DNA of 64,000 nucleotides from the NCBI GenBank assembly GCA_027627225.1, contig CM051025.1:76920474-76984473 (forward strand), read 5' to 3'. The notes beneath the pieces were generated by a model. The model was not told the origin of the DNA. It searched no databases and saw only the letters and a list, made by a program, of their open reading frames with translations. Made by a program: the position numbers and the translations under genes. Source of the stretch: Congeria kusceri (lineage: Eukaryota; Mollusca; Bivalvia; Myida; Dreissenidae). Shown here in pieces: positions 1-11,600 of this stretch (position 1 is its first letter; each line of letters opens with the position of its first letter).

Positions 1-398
1 CTTAAATTTCCTTTGAAATGTTTAGAAATTAATAATATTATGATTATTATACTGTTATTACGAGAACTTGTAAGTACAATTTTTCATAACATCTGAAATG
101 AAAAGCATACAGACTTACAAGCCTACTGTAAGACATATTTATGCAGCTACCAATATTTTCCTCCACAGGGCGAGCAGTGGGCTGACCCAGAGGAATTTGA
201 CAAATTTTATTTTTGGGGGTCTAATTCCCACCCTAGAGCCTAGCATTTATGACTTAATCCCTGCCATGTATCAAATGGCCCGGGAAGGGCCCAATAGTAC
301 CGGGATCTAAAATCCGACCAAAGTCTTTTTCCCTGGGACTTGGAATCATTCGGCGTGTCAAAATCCAGCCTGTCTGGAATTGTTTTCAGTCTAAAATC
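1..398. other. Left edge, no assignable gene
   Basis: I see no conserved gene here. At 166-240 on the plus strand a splice-acceptor-like CCACAG is followed by a short open stretch reading GEQWADPEEFDKF, which recalls the DPxxFxPxRF region of cytochrome P450s but breaks off at once. It may be a decayed exon fragment or chance. The rest is unremarkable up to the transposon that starts at 399. Confidence 0.3.
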
Positions 399-1161
399 TA
401 GTGATGGGAATCAGTCATAAAAATATTTGTTGATCAATCCGAGCCCAAAGTGACTGATTAATCAAATAATCATGACTAACTATGTGGAGATTTATTGTTC
501 AAAAGTAATATTTCATCCAATCATTCTTTTTACCAATTTATATGTTAGTCAATTCATTTTGTTATACTTGGTTCTAGTTTAAACCAACATGGATTGCATT
601 TACAGATTTGCTATTGTGAAAACAAAGAGAGTAATAATGGAATTTTAACTGCTTGACTTAATAAGGCCCAGCACCCCCCACCCCCCCCCCACCCCGACAT
701 TGTAGTGATTTGTCAGTTATACATGTAAAAAGCTCTTTATAAGGATGTACATGTACATACGAGTAGAATACATATTTTACGATTTTAAAACCACAGGCAA
801 TAATTTACTTGCACAATGTCTACTGCAGTATTCCATAAAAGTTCAATAATAAAGTATTTACCAATCCGTGCTAAAATGCATAGAAAATTATGAAAATCCT
901 TTAGTTGACACACTGACAACCTATGAAGGAATGTTTAATAGCATTGTATATTGCACTGAATGTACAATGTATTTTATTTATAATACCAATATATCTAGCA
1001 GTTAAGAACTACAAAACACTATTTTTTGACTACATAACACAAAACAAATTGTACCCGTGACATGTACACATTTCTTCGATTAATTTTTCCCATCGCCATC
1101 GTCACGTCATGGTTCTGTTCGTCATGATTATTTGACGAAAGGATTAATCAGCTAATCACTA
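399..1161. mobile_element. hAT-type MITE (family 1), 763 bp
   Basis: A non-coding element bounded by a perfect 8-bp direct repeat CTAAAATC (391-398 and 1162-1169), the target-site duplication size of hAT transposons. The ends are imperfect inverted repeats beginning TAGTGATGGGAATCA on the left and, read from the right, TAGTGATTAGCTGATTA. There is no transposase reading frame, so it is non-autonomous. A C-rich tract lies inside at about 669-693. Confidence 0.8.
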
Positions 1162-1169
1162 CTAAAATC

Positions 1170-3432
1170 CCATATATGCCTGCCGTTGCCCCGCTGTGGA
1201 CAAATATTGATAGGTGCATTACACAACTGAGACCAATACTGAATAGAGCACAAAACCATGGTTGTATCACGGTGCCAGGTGCCATACATCCACAATAATG
1301 CATTCAATCCATGCAGAAAATAATAATTCACTGATTATTGATAAACTGAAAAAACTACTATGTCCTAGTAGCAAAAATAAATGCTACATTTAGTGTATTT
1401 CAAACGTAAAAAGCCATATATCTATATTATATCCAATTGAAAAAGTACATATGTTAGATTATAACGGATCAGGGTAAAATTAGCATAATGAAAATGCTGA
1501 GTAGATGCAATCTAAATGCAAAAAAAGGCAAAATATGCAAACAAAATCTGTTGATTTTTATGTTTAAGCATTTAAAGAACAAAATACTGATTATGTATTT
1601 TACATCTATGTATCAAAAGACTAGAGACTCGAAAAAAGAATACTGTTTATCAATTTGAATGTTAAAATTCGACAACTTATGAAACAAGCACATGTGCCAA
1701 TCAACCAAAATAAATGCTGCTTATGAACGAAATGATGTTTATATGATAATCATGGAGAATAATGTCTAGTTGAAAATAATAACATAACATATGGCCATAC
1801 TAACAAAACAAAATAAACAAGGGTGCTTTTCAAAAACGCAAAATGTTTCTGAATATTCTTGCATGCTTATCACCAGATACAATATAATAACATTGGTGTC
1901 AAACAAAACAATGCATAACATCTCTGTTTTGTACAAGGCGGGTGCAATTTACTATACCTTCTTCTTCTGCTGAAAATATCAGGGAAGGGGAAAACAGTTA
2001 AATATGTGGGATTCTAACAAACAGTGAAGGAAATAAAGTTACTGCTAAGGCACTTCAGGTAAGTGAATTCAAGGAAAATAATATCTGAATGTCTTTTCTT
2101 GCAATGTAGATAGCAGGAATACATGTACTACAAGGTATACAATTGTTTTGAACATGTAATGTTTTATGTTGTCCCCTTTTCAGCGTTTTAACGTTGGTCG
2201 TTCTGGACATGACATCATACTTATTGCTATGTTTCATATAGTCAATAAAAGGATCAAACTGTTACGACGCATTGAGTAGTATCTCTCAAAGTTATACGAA
2301 TTCTCTCCCACACAACAATAAAACTTATCGGCAAATTAAAAAGGAAGAAAAATATTATTTGTTGCTTCCCTAAAAACTTGATACTGAAATAATTAGTGGC
2401 TACAAGTCTCATGACACCCATCCAATGGTCGCACTGACCCCGTTTTACTAAAATTTCATAAATAAGGAACACAAAATAACATTGTTAAAAATGATGCAAA
2501 ATGCTGTATGCAGTTGCTTGTTTTTACAATGATAATCAATTAATATAACTTATTACCTGTTTTAAATATATAATCATTATGAAAACATGTTTTCAGGTAA
2601 AACAATACAGCAAAGAAATGCTTATGTAAACTTTATTCTTTGATGGTTCAATGGTTAGTAGACGGGCTACAAATCATTAAAAGGTGATGGTGAAACAAAA
2701 CCGTTAACAGCATTATTGTTTGCAGGGGATGTATCAGTAATTTGGTATAAGGTAGAGACCATGATTGTCCTGGGCATTCACTTGTTATTGCAATGTTATT
2801 GTATGTTATAATGGGCAAACATAGCAAATATTTTTAGTATAATTTGAATGTCAACCAATGTCACCTATTAGCTCAGCTGAAAATTCTGCAATGATCTGAG
2901 GAATTCATGTATGTCAGCTACATTATTGCTAAAACTACCCATTTGCAAAGAATTAAACACAGATCCAGCTTCTACAGAATGAAGGGTCTAGTACTATTGT
3001 CCGTCTCTACGAAAAGAATGAACTAAAACTGCCATATATGGTGTACTGTTATTCTGAATTACATGATTTATAATCATGACTTAATAATCTTTTTCTTTTA
3101 ATACACAAAAAGATTGTGTTTAAATATGTTATATGCTTAAAAAATGTGTTTTTTTTTCCTTCTTCAAATTATTATGAAACTCAACACAAGAAAATACCAA
3201 ATGCATTATTGTGCAACTGTGCTCAGGCAGTGTTAATTCAGTCTTTATAATTGTCACCAACAATAGATTTTGTAATTACCACAACACAGATAAATTTCAG
3301 ATTATAAATCCATAGTTTTCCAGAGAGGAGGAATCAGAATTATATTCCTACTTTTGTTGATACTTACAAACGTTCTTGACTTTTGGGAACCATAAATACG
3401 AGAATGAATTAATGCAAATATTAGTATTATAA
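1170..3432. other. AT-rich stretch without recognisable gene
   Basis: About 2.3 kb of AT-rich sequence with only short chance open frames. I see no exon with credible splice sites on either strand. It probably lies within an IQCH intron, because that minus-strand gene must continue towards or past the left edge. Confidence 0.5.
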
Positions 3433-3818
3433 GGCGTAAAAAACAAAGTTGTTTCTGCTTACCTGACTCCCCCCCCTTATATTTTTTTCTGCCGACCCTA
3501 AACGTTTTTTTGACTATTAATCATTAACTTTTTATGACTTTCAGTAAAAAGATCAGTTTTCTCTAACATGCAGCTTTTTGGCAATGAGCAAACATTCCAA
3601 ATAAGTCTGCGTGAGACAGGCGCTCTTGGTAATGGCATACCGTAAGATACTGTTACTTCGAATGGATGCATTTAACATTTTTACAAGCAGTCCAATATAC
3701 CTTAATTGTGTGGTGAATATGCCGCAAAGAAAAGAAAGTTCAAGAAAAAATGAGTTATTTTTTACCCCCCACCTATATTTTTTTATATGTAAGCAAAAAC
3801 CAACATTTTGTTTTGGCC
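3433..3818. mobile_element. PIF/Harbinger-type MITE, 386 bp
   Basis: Bounded by a TAA direct repeat (3430-3432 and 3819-3821). Imperfect terminal inverted repeats of about 30 bp start GGCGTAAAAAACAAA on the left and GGCCAAAACAAAATG read from the right. TAA duplications and GG-starting ends fit PIF/Harbinger elements. A relative with similar ends lies at 51309-51627. The short open frames inside look like chance. Confidence 0.65.
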
Positions 3819-3821
3819 TAA

Positions 3822-4654
3822 CGTCCATTTATGTTTTAGCCAAACGGGAATATTAATATTATTATTTGTAAAACATGAATATAATATTATGTAACATTAT
3901 ATAGTGCAAAAATGCATTTAACACAAGTGAATTAAGACAGGTAAATCATACTGAAAACATAAACATGTGGTTGGGGTATATCTGAACACTGGCAGGACAA
4001 TTCAAACATAGCTTACCGCTAAAACTAAATCTGAGGGCACTGGCTTGAAGCACAAACATAAACTTCTATGAACAACATCTTTCTCATACAGCATTACCAA
4101 CAAATACAATCTTAATGAACATTTAAGTTTTAATATTTAACATAGTAAACTTATTTTCTTTTCAGTTTAAAATGTAGCTTATATATGATAATTATTTACA
4201 TATTTAGCATAGTAAACTTTTCTCCTTCTGAGTTTAAAGTTTAGCATAGATATGATAGTTGTGTTATTGTTTCACTGTTTTGCTTTCTGTTTTTAAACAC
4301 TCAACACCAGAGGTGTGGAAATATCAAAATTATTCACTTGTCCATGAACAACTTCACTGCATAACTTTACTTGTCCGCATACAAATGTCTTTTGTCTAAA
4401 TAAAAATGTAGTTTCTATTCCTGGCGTTCCTAATATAATGTGTCATCAAATTATAAATAAATTGCAATTTGTATATTTTGTTAAAATATATGATTATAAT
4501 ACATTAATTAACTCCCAACTTTTCATCATTTGCACACCCTGAAATTGTACTTGTCCATGGACTATTTGACAGGAAACATTTACTTGTCTGATGTTAAAAT
4601 TACCCACGTCGGACAAGTAGGGATGGGATTTCCACGCTGCTGTTCTTTTTCTTT
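3822..4654. other. No gene seen
   Basis: AT-rich spacer between the Harbinger-type MITE and a SINE. Segments around 4310-4620 repeat a CACTTGTCC-type motif and loosely resemble 54960-55040, suggesting an old dispersed repeat. No exon is visible. Confidence 0.4.
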
Positions 4655-4956
4655 TTTTTTGGGGGGGGGGGGGGGGATTTTTCGCCGTATTCAACAGTAT
4701 TTCAGTCATAACGGCGGTCAGTTAACCTACTCACACTTTTCCTGGGTAAGCTGGTTTACCAGTACTGAGTGCACATACTTATGCCAGTAACTGACAACTG
4801 TCCTACTTGAATCAGAGGTAGGGGGAGAATGGCCATAGAAATAATCTTATGACCAATCCCCACACAAGTTATGAAGTTATGTGGCCCGGCTGGGAATCGA
4901 ACCCGCGATCATCGGATTTGTAGTCCAGCGCTCTACCAACTGAGCTAGCCGGCCCT
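4655..4956 (-). mobile_element. tRNA-derived SINE, minus strand
   Basis: The 5' head (about 4883-4955, read on the minus strand) looks like a tRNA with A box (TAGCTCAGTTGGTAGAGC) and B box (GGGTTCGATTCCC). The acceptor and T stems contain mismatches and the anticodon would be ACA, so this is not a good functional tRNA. The body after the head, including a segment reading CAGTTGTCAGTTACTG on the minus strand, is shared with the plus-strand copy at 29680-29955. A homopolymer G run (about 4661-4677) lies at the 3' end. Confidence 0.85.
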
Positions 4957-5437
4957 GCACACCCCTGTTCTACACACAACACCATACACATGTATTTGTA
5001 GGAAATAATTGTGTCATAGAACTTGTAAAAATGATATTTTCCTAGAGTTATCACCTTTTGCAAAGTGGTGCAATATTGACCATAATTAATATATTAATCA
5101 ACAAAGACTTAATGATTCTCTGAATATTGTGAAATCAATTTGGTTCAATTTGAGATTGTACACAAATCTGGCCAAGAGCTCTTAAAGAAAGATCCTAAAT
5201 AAAGTGTAACAAAAACTGAAGCACTTCTTACTTATATAGTGCATTATAGTAATGCATATCTTTATCTGCAAACTGAATCATCCCTAGCAATTCATTACAC
5301 AGCCTGAAGTTTAAATCGCACGTACTGTACATCATTTCAAACTATGTTCAAATTAGCAATCTTTTGTCACTCTAAAAGCAGAAAAAAATCATTTCAATTC
5401 AGCTTTTCAAACTACTGAAATTAATGATAATGCTTAC

Positions 5438-5670
5438 CAAGGGCTGAAGAGGCATTTCATAAGTTTTCATCGTTGCCGGAGTTTTCGCCTTCTGACTTGA
5501 TGAGGCGGAGGTACTCCGTGATTTAGAAGACATCAAGCGGCTCACACCCCCACTGGGCAGGGACTGGGGATGAGGGGGGATTACCGGCATTCTAGCCATC
5601 GTCTCTTGAACTGTCTCAAATGTCTTGGTTGTAAGGTCGAGCTTAATGCCTGCTAGAGCTGGCGATATTT
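5438..5670 (-). CDS. IQCH: IQCH exon 7
   Basis: Acceptor CTTTTCAG and donor CTTG|GTAAGC. It enters in phase 1 (completing a Glu codon) and leaves in phase 0, adding about 78 residues. The segment is rich in Ser, Pro and Lys (SRLMSSKSRSTSASSSQKAK), a likely flexible linker after ALAGIKLDLTTKTFETVQET. The next exon is not found in the remaining 5.4 kb to the edge. Confidence 0.85.
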
Positions 5671-8600
5671 CTGAAAAGCAAACAAGAAAGTATGACTTCT
5701 GTTTTTGTAATGAGAATGTTGAGCACCATTTTTCAAACTATGAACCCGTTTTGCACTCAGCAGAAAATTGTAAAATTCTTACATTTGTGAAAGTACAGAA
5801 TTGTGAAAAAAATCTAATCTGATTTTCTAATTACAAAACATATTATCATAGTCTATGTTCAAGCACTTTAAACAAATCTGAAATTAGTTTTAATTAGGGC
5901 TGGGACCGAATAATCAAATAATCGAATATCGGATAATATGCTAATATAAAAAAACGAATACGAATATTAAAAAAATAATGTTTTTTTCCAGTTTGATTGC
6001 AAAGTTAACATGAATTCCAGTCGTATTTCCTGCCTAGCAGGTGGGCGGGGGCAGTGTAACGTTTTTACAACACATGCCAAAGATGTCTAATTAACGACAA
6101 TTGATAATTGGCAGGGGGGCCACGTCTTTACAAGGGCCGCGAATTAACAGTTTGTAGGAGGCACGAATAAGACGCGTTGTATCTACAAATAACAAAACTG
6201 GGCCATGTTGTGATAACGGTTCCACAGTTTGCACAAGGCGTACATTGTTGTTTATTGTCCTTAAGTGACATCTATACGGTTAACTTGTTTACAGTAAATT
6301 ACAATTACTCTCTAAGTAAACCAATCAAAATGAATCCATTATCAGCCAATCAATTTCTTTAACAAATTAGCATGATCTGGTCAATCTTAAAGTCATCACT
6401 TGTAAATTATTCTCCATTATATCAACACCATATATTATACAAGAGTCTTGATTAATAAACAATGCCACCATCATGTGCTTGGAAGTACTTAACACGGTCA
6501 TTAGACAATACCGAGGCAACGTGTAATCTATGTAATGAGAAATTTGTGTATGGAATGATTAACAAATTAATTAACAATACATTTAACAATATCTTACATT
6601 TCTTTATATTTGCCTAACACTCACTAAGTTATATCGCTCATTTACCACTGAAACAAGGTAAAACAACTACGTACACGTAGTAAACATATTTGGGATAGGT
6701 AAATATTCAGACAGAGTGCCGTATATAGTAGTATTTACAAAACGAATATTCAAATATATTCGAATACCTAAAATGAATATTTGAATATTGATTTCAGTAT
6801 TCGGTCCCATCCCTAGTTTTAATGCTTAAAACTTTCATCCAAGTTCTTATAGAAAATCTAGTTCACAAACAAATGCAAGAAGTGTATGAAATTGCTATAT
6901 GAAATAATCAATATCAGAACATAACTGATTAGAGTGGTATCCCAGAAATTATAAGAAAACACTGAGCACATAAAGAACCATAAATGTTTCAGGTCACCTG
7001 GTGTACATGGCGCCTTGTTTCTGTCTTCCGGATCATGGAGAAGCATGATCTTGTTTTTCACTGGGGAGGGGTCAAGGGTCAGCTGGGCTGCAGGCGGGAT
7101 CAAACCTCGCTCAATGAGGCTGAGAATCCCCTTTCTGGCATCGTCCTCTGTTATGGGGGGTGGGGCAAGCTGAAATGGGATGGTGAATGGCATTCTATTA
7201 ATTTGCTAAATAAATTTAATATGTACACTGTACATTGTACATTAAGCTGAGTTAACATTAACATTGTACAGTAGCTGAGTTAATATTATCACCATACAAT
7301 AGTCAAGTTAATATTAATATGGAACAAGTTAAATCACTTTAATCAGCTATTTAAGTGTTATGTTGTACAAACTGATATTAACTGGTTTTCAATTTACTCT
7401 GACATCATAAATAATGCATTTCAAACAATTTAACAAGGTGTTTACAATTATTCAGTGATCACTTTTACATTATTCTTTTCAATCATTTGTTCCTTTAGCT
7501 TTCCAATAATGTTTGCCGTACAAGCTCCATGCTACGTAACACAGCCATTCGGTACACACCTGAGCGTCCACTCTATTGGCCTTGGGCAGGACGGCCAGCG
7601 GCTCAATGGTGCTCCCCAGCACAGGCTTGGGTGGAGGCTGAAACACACCAGACATTAGTTATCTGCCCTGAATGCCGCTTCGTGTGTATTAATCATTAGT
7701 TATCTACCTTGCAATAATTCTCCATTCAGAGTTTTCTACCCTGAATGCAGTATCATGTGTGTTAATCATGAGTTATCTACCTTGCAATGATAATACATCA
7801 GAGTTATCTACCCTAAATGCAGCTTCACATGCGTTAATCATGAGTTATTTCCTTGCAATAAGCATAAACAAGAGGGCCGTGATGGCCCAAAATACTAACC
7901 TGAGAACTGGTGTCATGTGTGTTAATCATAGTTATCTACCTTACAATAATAATCAGATGCATGTATATTTATCATTAGTTATCTACCTTGCAATAGTGAT
8001 CGATTCAGAGTTATCTACCCTCAATGCAGCTTCATGTGTATTAATCATTACTAATCTACCTTGCAATAGTTATCCATTCAGAGTTATCTACCCTGAATGC
8101 AGCTTCATGTGTATTAATCATTACTAATCTACCTTGCAATAGTAATCCATTCAGAGTTATCTACCCTGAATGCAGCTTCATGTGTATTAATCATTACTAA
8201 TCTACCTTGCAATAGTAATCCATTCAGAGTTACCTACCATGAATGCAGCTTCACATGCGTTAATCATGAGTTATTTCCCTTGCAATAAGCATAAACAAGA
8301 GAGCCGTGACGACCCAAAGTACTCACCTGAGAACTGGTACATATGAAGATCATACTGTTGTGACAGGTTTGAAAATTAAGGTATCTGAACAATATGCAGA
8401 GGGGGATTGGATCAATTTTGATTTAAAACATTGGTTAGTGCAATGGGCTAACTAAAGTATGAGTTGGGCAGCGGATGTGCGTTTTTTTTGCTAATGGTTT
8501 TCAAATAATTTTTCTCAATATTCTTACCTGACCCTTTTTCATTTAGTCATTATGCAGAGGGGGATCGGATCAATTTTGATTTAAAACATTGATTAGTGCA

Positions 8601-11600
8601 ATGGGCTAACTAAAGTATGAGTTTGGCAGACGATGTGCGTTTTTTTTGCTAATGGTTTTCAAATAATTTTTCTCAATATTCTTACCTGACCCTTTTTCAT
8701 TTAGTCATTGACAATTCTGGAAAATGCAGAGAAACGGTAGATTTTGATGTCTTTTTCGCAAACAGTTTTGGAGAACTAGTTGCAATGCGATAATTGCGAT
8801 GGCTGTACTATAATGTAAAGTTTTGCTTTTTCCTTGATAATTTTCTGTCCAATGATGATAAATGATGTTAATGCAGGCTCTGAATACATCGATGTTGCAT
8901 GTACAAAGAAGCGCATGCAAGCCTTGCAACTGTTGGAAATCATATGTTATCAATCCATTTTTATGGTCATGCACAAACTGTGTAAGTTTGGTCAACATTG
9001 AATCAAAAATCATGTGTGCAAGCCAATCATTGATAACTTGTTGATGTTTTTTTTCCAAACACAAGGGGCAATAACTCTGTTTTTTTCCGGCCCGATCATG
9101 CTTATATTCGACTTCACCTGTAGTCTTACGTTCATAGTAAAACTGTACACGATTGGTGAAGATTGGATGAAAAATGAAGTCTCTATCCTGAATAATGTCC
9201 ATTTTTGCTTTTTTTTTCATAAACAAAGGGCAATAACTTTGGTGTTTCTGGTCCGATCTTGCTTATATTCGACTTCAACTGTAATCTCATGATACTAGAT
9301 AAACTGTGCAAGATTGGTGAAGATTGGATAAAAATTAAGTCTCTATCTTGAATAATGTCCATTTTTGTACATTTTTGTAATAAACAAAGGGCAATAACTC
9401 TGGTGTTTGGCCTCTGCTGAGATCTGATGGTCATATACAAACTGTGAAAGTTTGGCTAAGATTGGATGGAAAATAAAGTCTATACGTTGAAACAGGGCAT
9501 TGTTGCACTTTTTCTGCATGAAAAAGGGGCAATAACTCTGGTGTTACTGGTGTGATCTGACCCAATAACAATCCCATCCGATATTTTATGGTCATACACA
9601 AACTGTGCAAGTAAGGTCAACATTGAATAAAAAATGTAGTCTTTATCGCGATAACGGTCCAAATTGTTGACGGCATACGAACGACGGACAATGACGGAGA
9701 GGTCCCCTATACCAATAGCTCACCGAGCACTTCGTGCTCAGGTGAGCTAAAATATATACAACCATACACCATGAGTAACATTCGGTAAAAATGCAAGCAA
9801 GAACTGTTAAAACATGGATGAATCAATACAGGTAAACCAGATGATTTACAGAAAACCACGATTCCCCCTGCTCAAATGGTTATCCCTTATTATCAACAAA
9901 ATTTAAACCAACCATACATACCCTGAAACAACGAGTATACATAAACAAGACAATCTGGTCCATCAGGAGTTATAATTATATCATGATGTTGGAAGAACGT
10001 ATGCATACACATCATCAGTTATTTACCCTGAACTAAAGCTTCAAGATGGTAAATATCATCACAATTATTTTCATGACACATGTAGTGTTTAATCTAGAAG
10101 GGCAGAGGGGCATGGCGCTTGATTTGGAAAAGGGGCATTTCGTGCGCTGTGACACAGTTAAAAAGGGCACATTCGATTAAAATAGTTTTTTCTTGAAGTA
10201 TTACTGACTGATTCCTTTTATATACTTGATGATTATTAAGTCAATTTATTAACACATTTTAATTTTCCAATATTATGTTTCTATTAAGTTACATTATTTG
10301 CAAAGATCAGAAAAATTATTTATTTATTATTCATAAGTATTTCCAATGGCCAATCAAACAAGACAACTTTTTAACTAAAACGGTTTACGGGCAAGTTAAA
10401 ATCATGTTTATTAATGGTAAAATCCTATTACTCTGGAATTTTTTTTATTTTTCATCTTTTTATTGTATGAAATATTTTTCTTTTCATCATTATGGTTTAT
10501 ATGAATTATGCTGTTGATGATGACCTTGCTACTACTACATTTTTGTATTTTGATTAATGATGAAAAGCAAAAGTCAAGACTGAACATTAAGAAAACAAAC
10601 ATTGAAATTCGGATTAAAATGATTTATCCAAATATGTTTGTCCTAAATTAGAGGTAGTTCTGCAAATCGTTTTTTCAGGGATTTTTGGTTATTTGAAGAA
10701 ATCTTGAATACACATGTATTTTTTCATGGTTTATGAATAAAGACAACATTGAGTCTACATTTATATGCATTCCGCTCTTTGTTATCACGTTTATCATAAA
10801 AATTCATGAAACAAAAACATGTTAGAAATTGCATATGAAAACAGGGCTGTTAAAAGCAGACAATTTACGCCCATTTTTAAAACAAAATCAGCATGTTTTT
10901 ATTGTATCTGGACTAAAACTCGTAATCTGACTGCCCCTACTGCAGATTAGTTTATAATAACATGCCATCACAAAGGGCCCTCGTTAACAATCAATACAGT
11001 CGATAGATAAGAGGGCACGAGGCGCTAATTGCCTTTGAAAAAGAGCAGGGTGGCGGATCAATAAAGGGGTGTGACGCGTCGTTGCGTTGATTAGGTCTGG
11101 ATAAAACACTTACATGTATAGGCAATCATTCAAACCAAGTACATTTGTGGCGCGAATGGTGAGAAAACCGGTCTTAATGCATGTGCGTAAAGTGTCGTCC
11201 CCGATTAGCCTTTGACGTCTGCACAGGCTAATCCAGGACGGCATTTTCCGCTTGTATGGTATTTTCTGTTTCAAGGAAGTCTCTTTTAAACATAAATCCA
11301 CTGTTGGCGGAAAGTGCCGTCCTGGATTAGCCTGTGTGGACTGCACAGGCTAATCCGGGACGACACTTTACGCTCATGCATTAAGTCCGGTTTTCCCGCG
11401 ATGCGTCTCATTCTATGTTTTTAAATTATGTTTATAATAATAACAAAAGCACAATGATTCTAGAATAAGAGTTGTCTAAACGTTAAATACACATGCAATC
11501 GTCCACCATCTGCATTGAGTAGGATCATACACAAAACTAAAAATACTGTTTTCAGTCAATATTTCAATAAATTATTACTTTTGGTTTGAAGTATTACATG

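Noticed and set aside
169..243. Cytochrome P450 exon
   Set aside because: Only a short DPEEF-like string after an acceptor-like site; no heme-binding or other P450 motif nearby, and a stop follows within 25 codons.
4883..4955. tRNA gene on the minus strand
   Set aside because: It has A and B boxes, but the acceptor, anticodon and T stems contain mismatches. It is the head of a SINE whose body is found elsewhere in the window.
7759..8127. 122-codon plus-strand reading frame
   Set aside because: Lies within the 86-bp minisatellite; the peptide is itself repetitive.
8705..9226. 173-codon minus-strand reading frame
   Set aside because: It runs through the beta tandem core; the frame is repeated from unit to unit and the same peptide pieces recur in the copy at 61-62 kb. 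It is repeat periodicity, not a gene.
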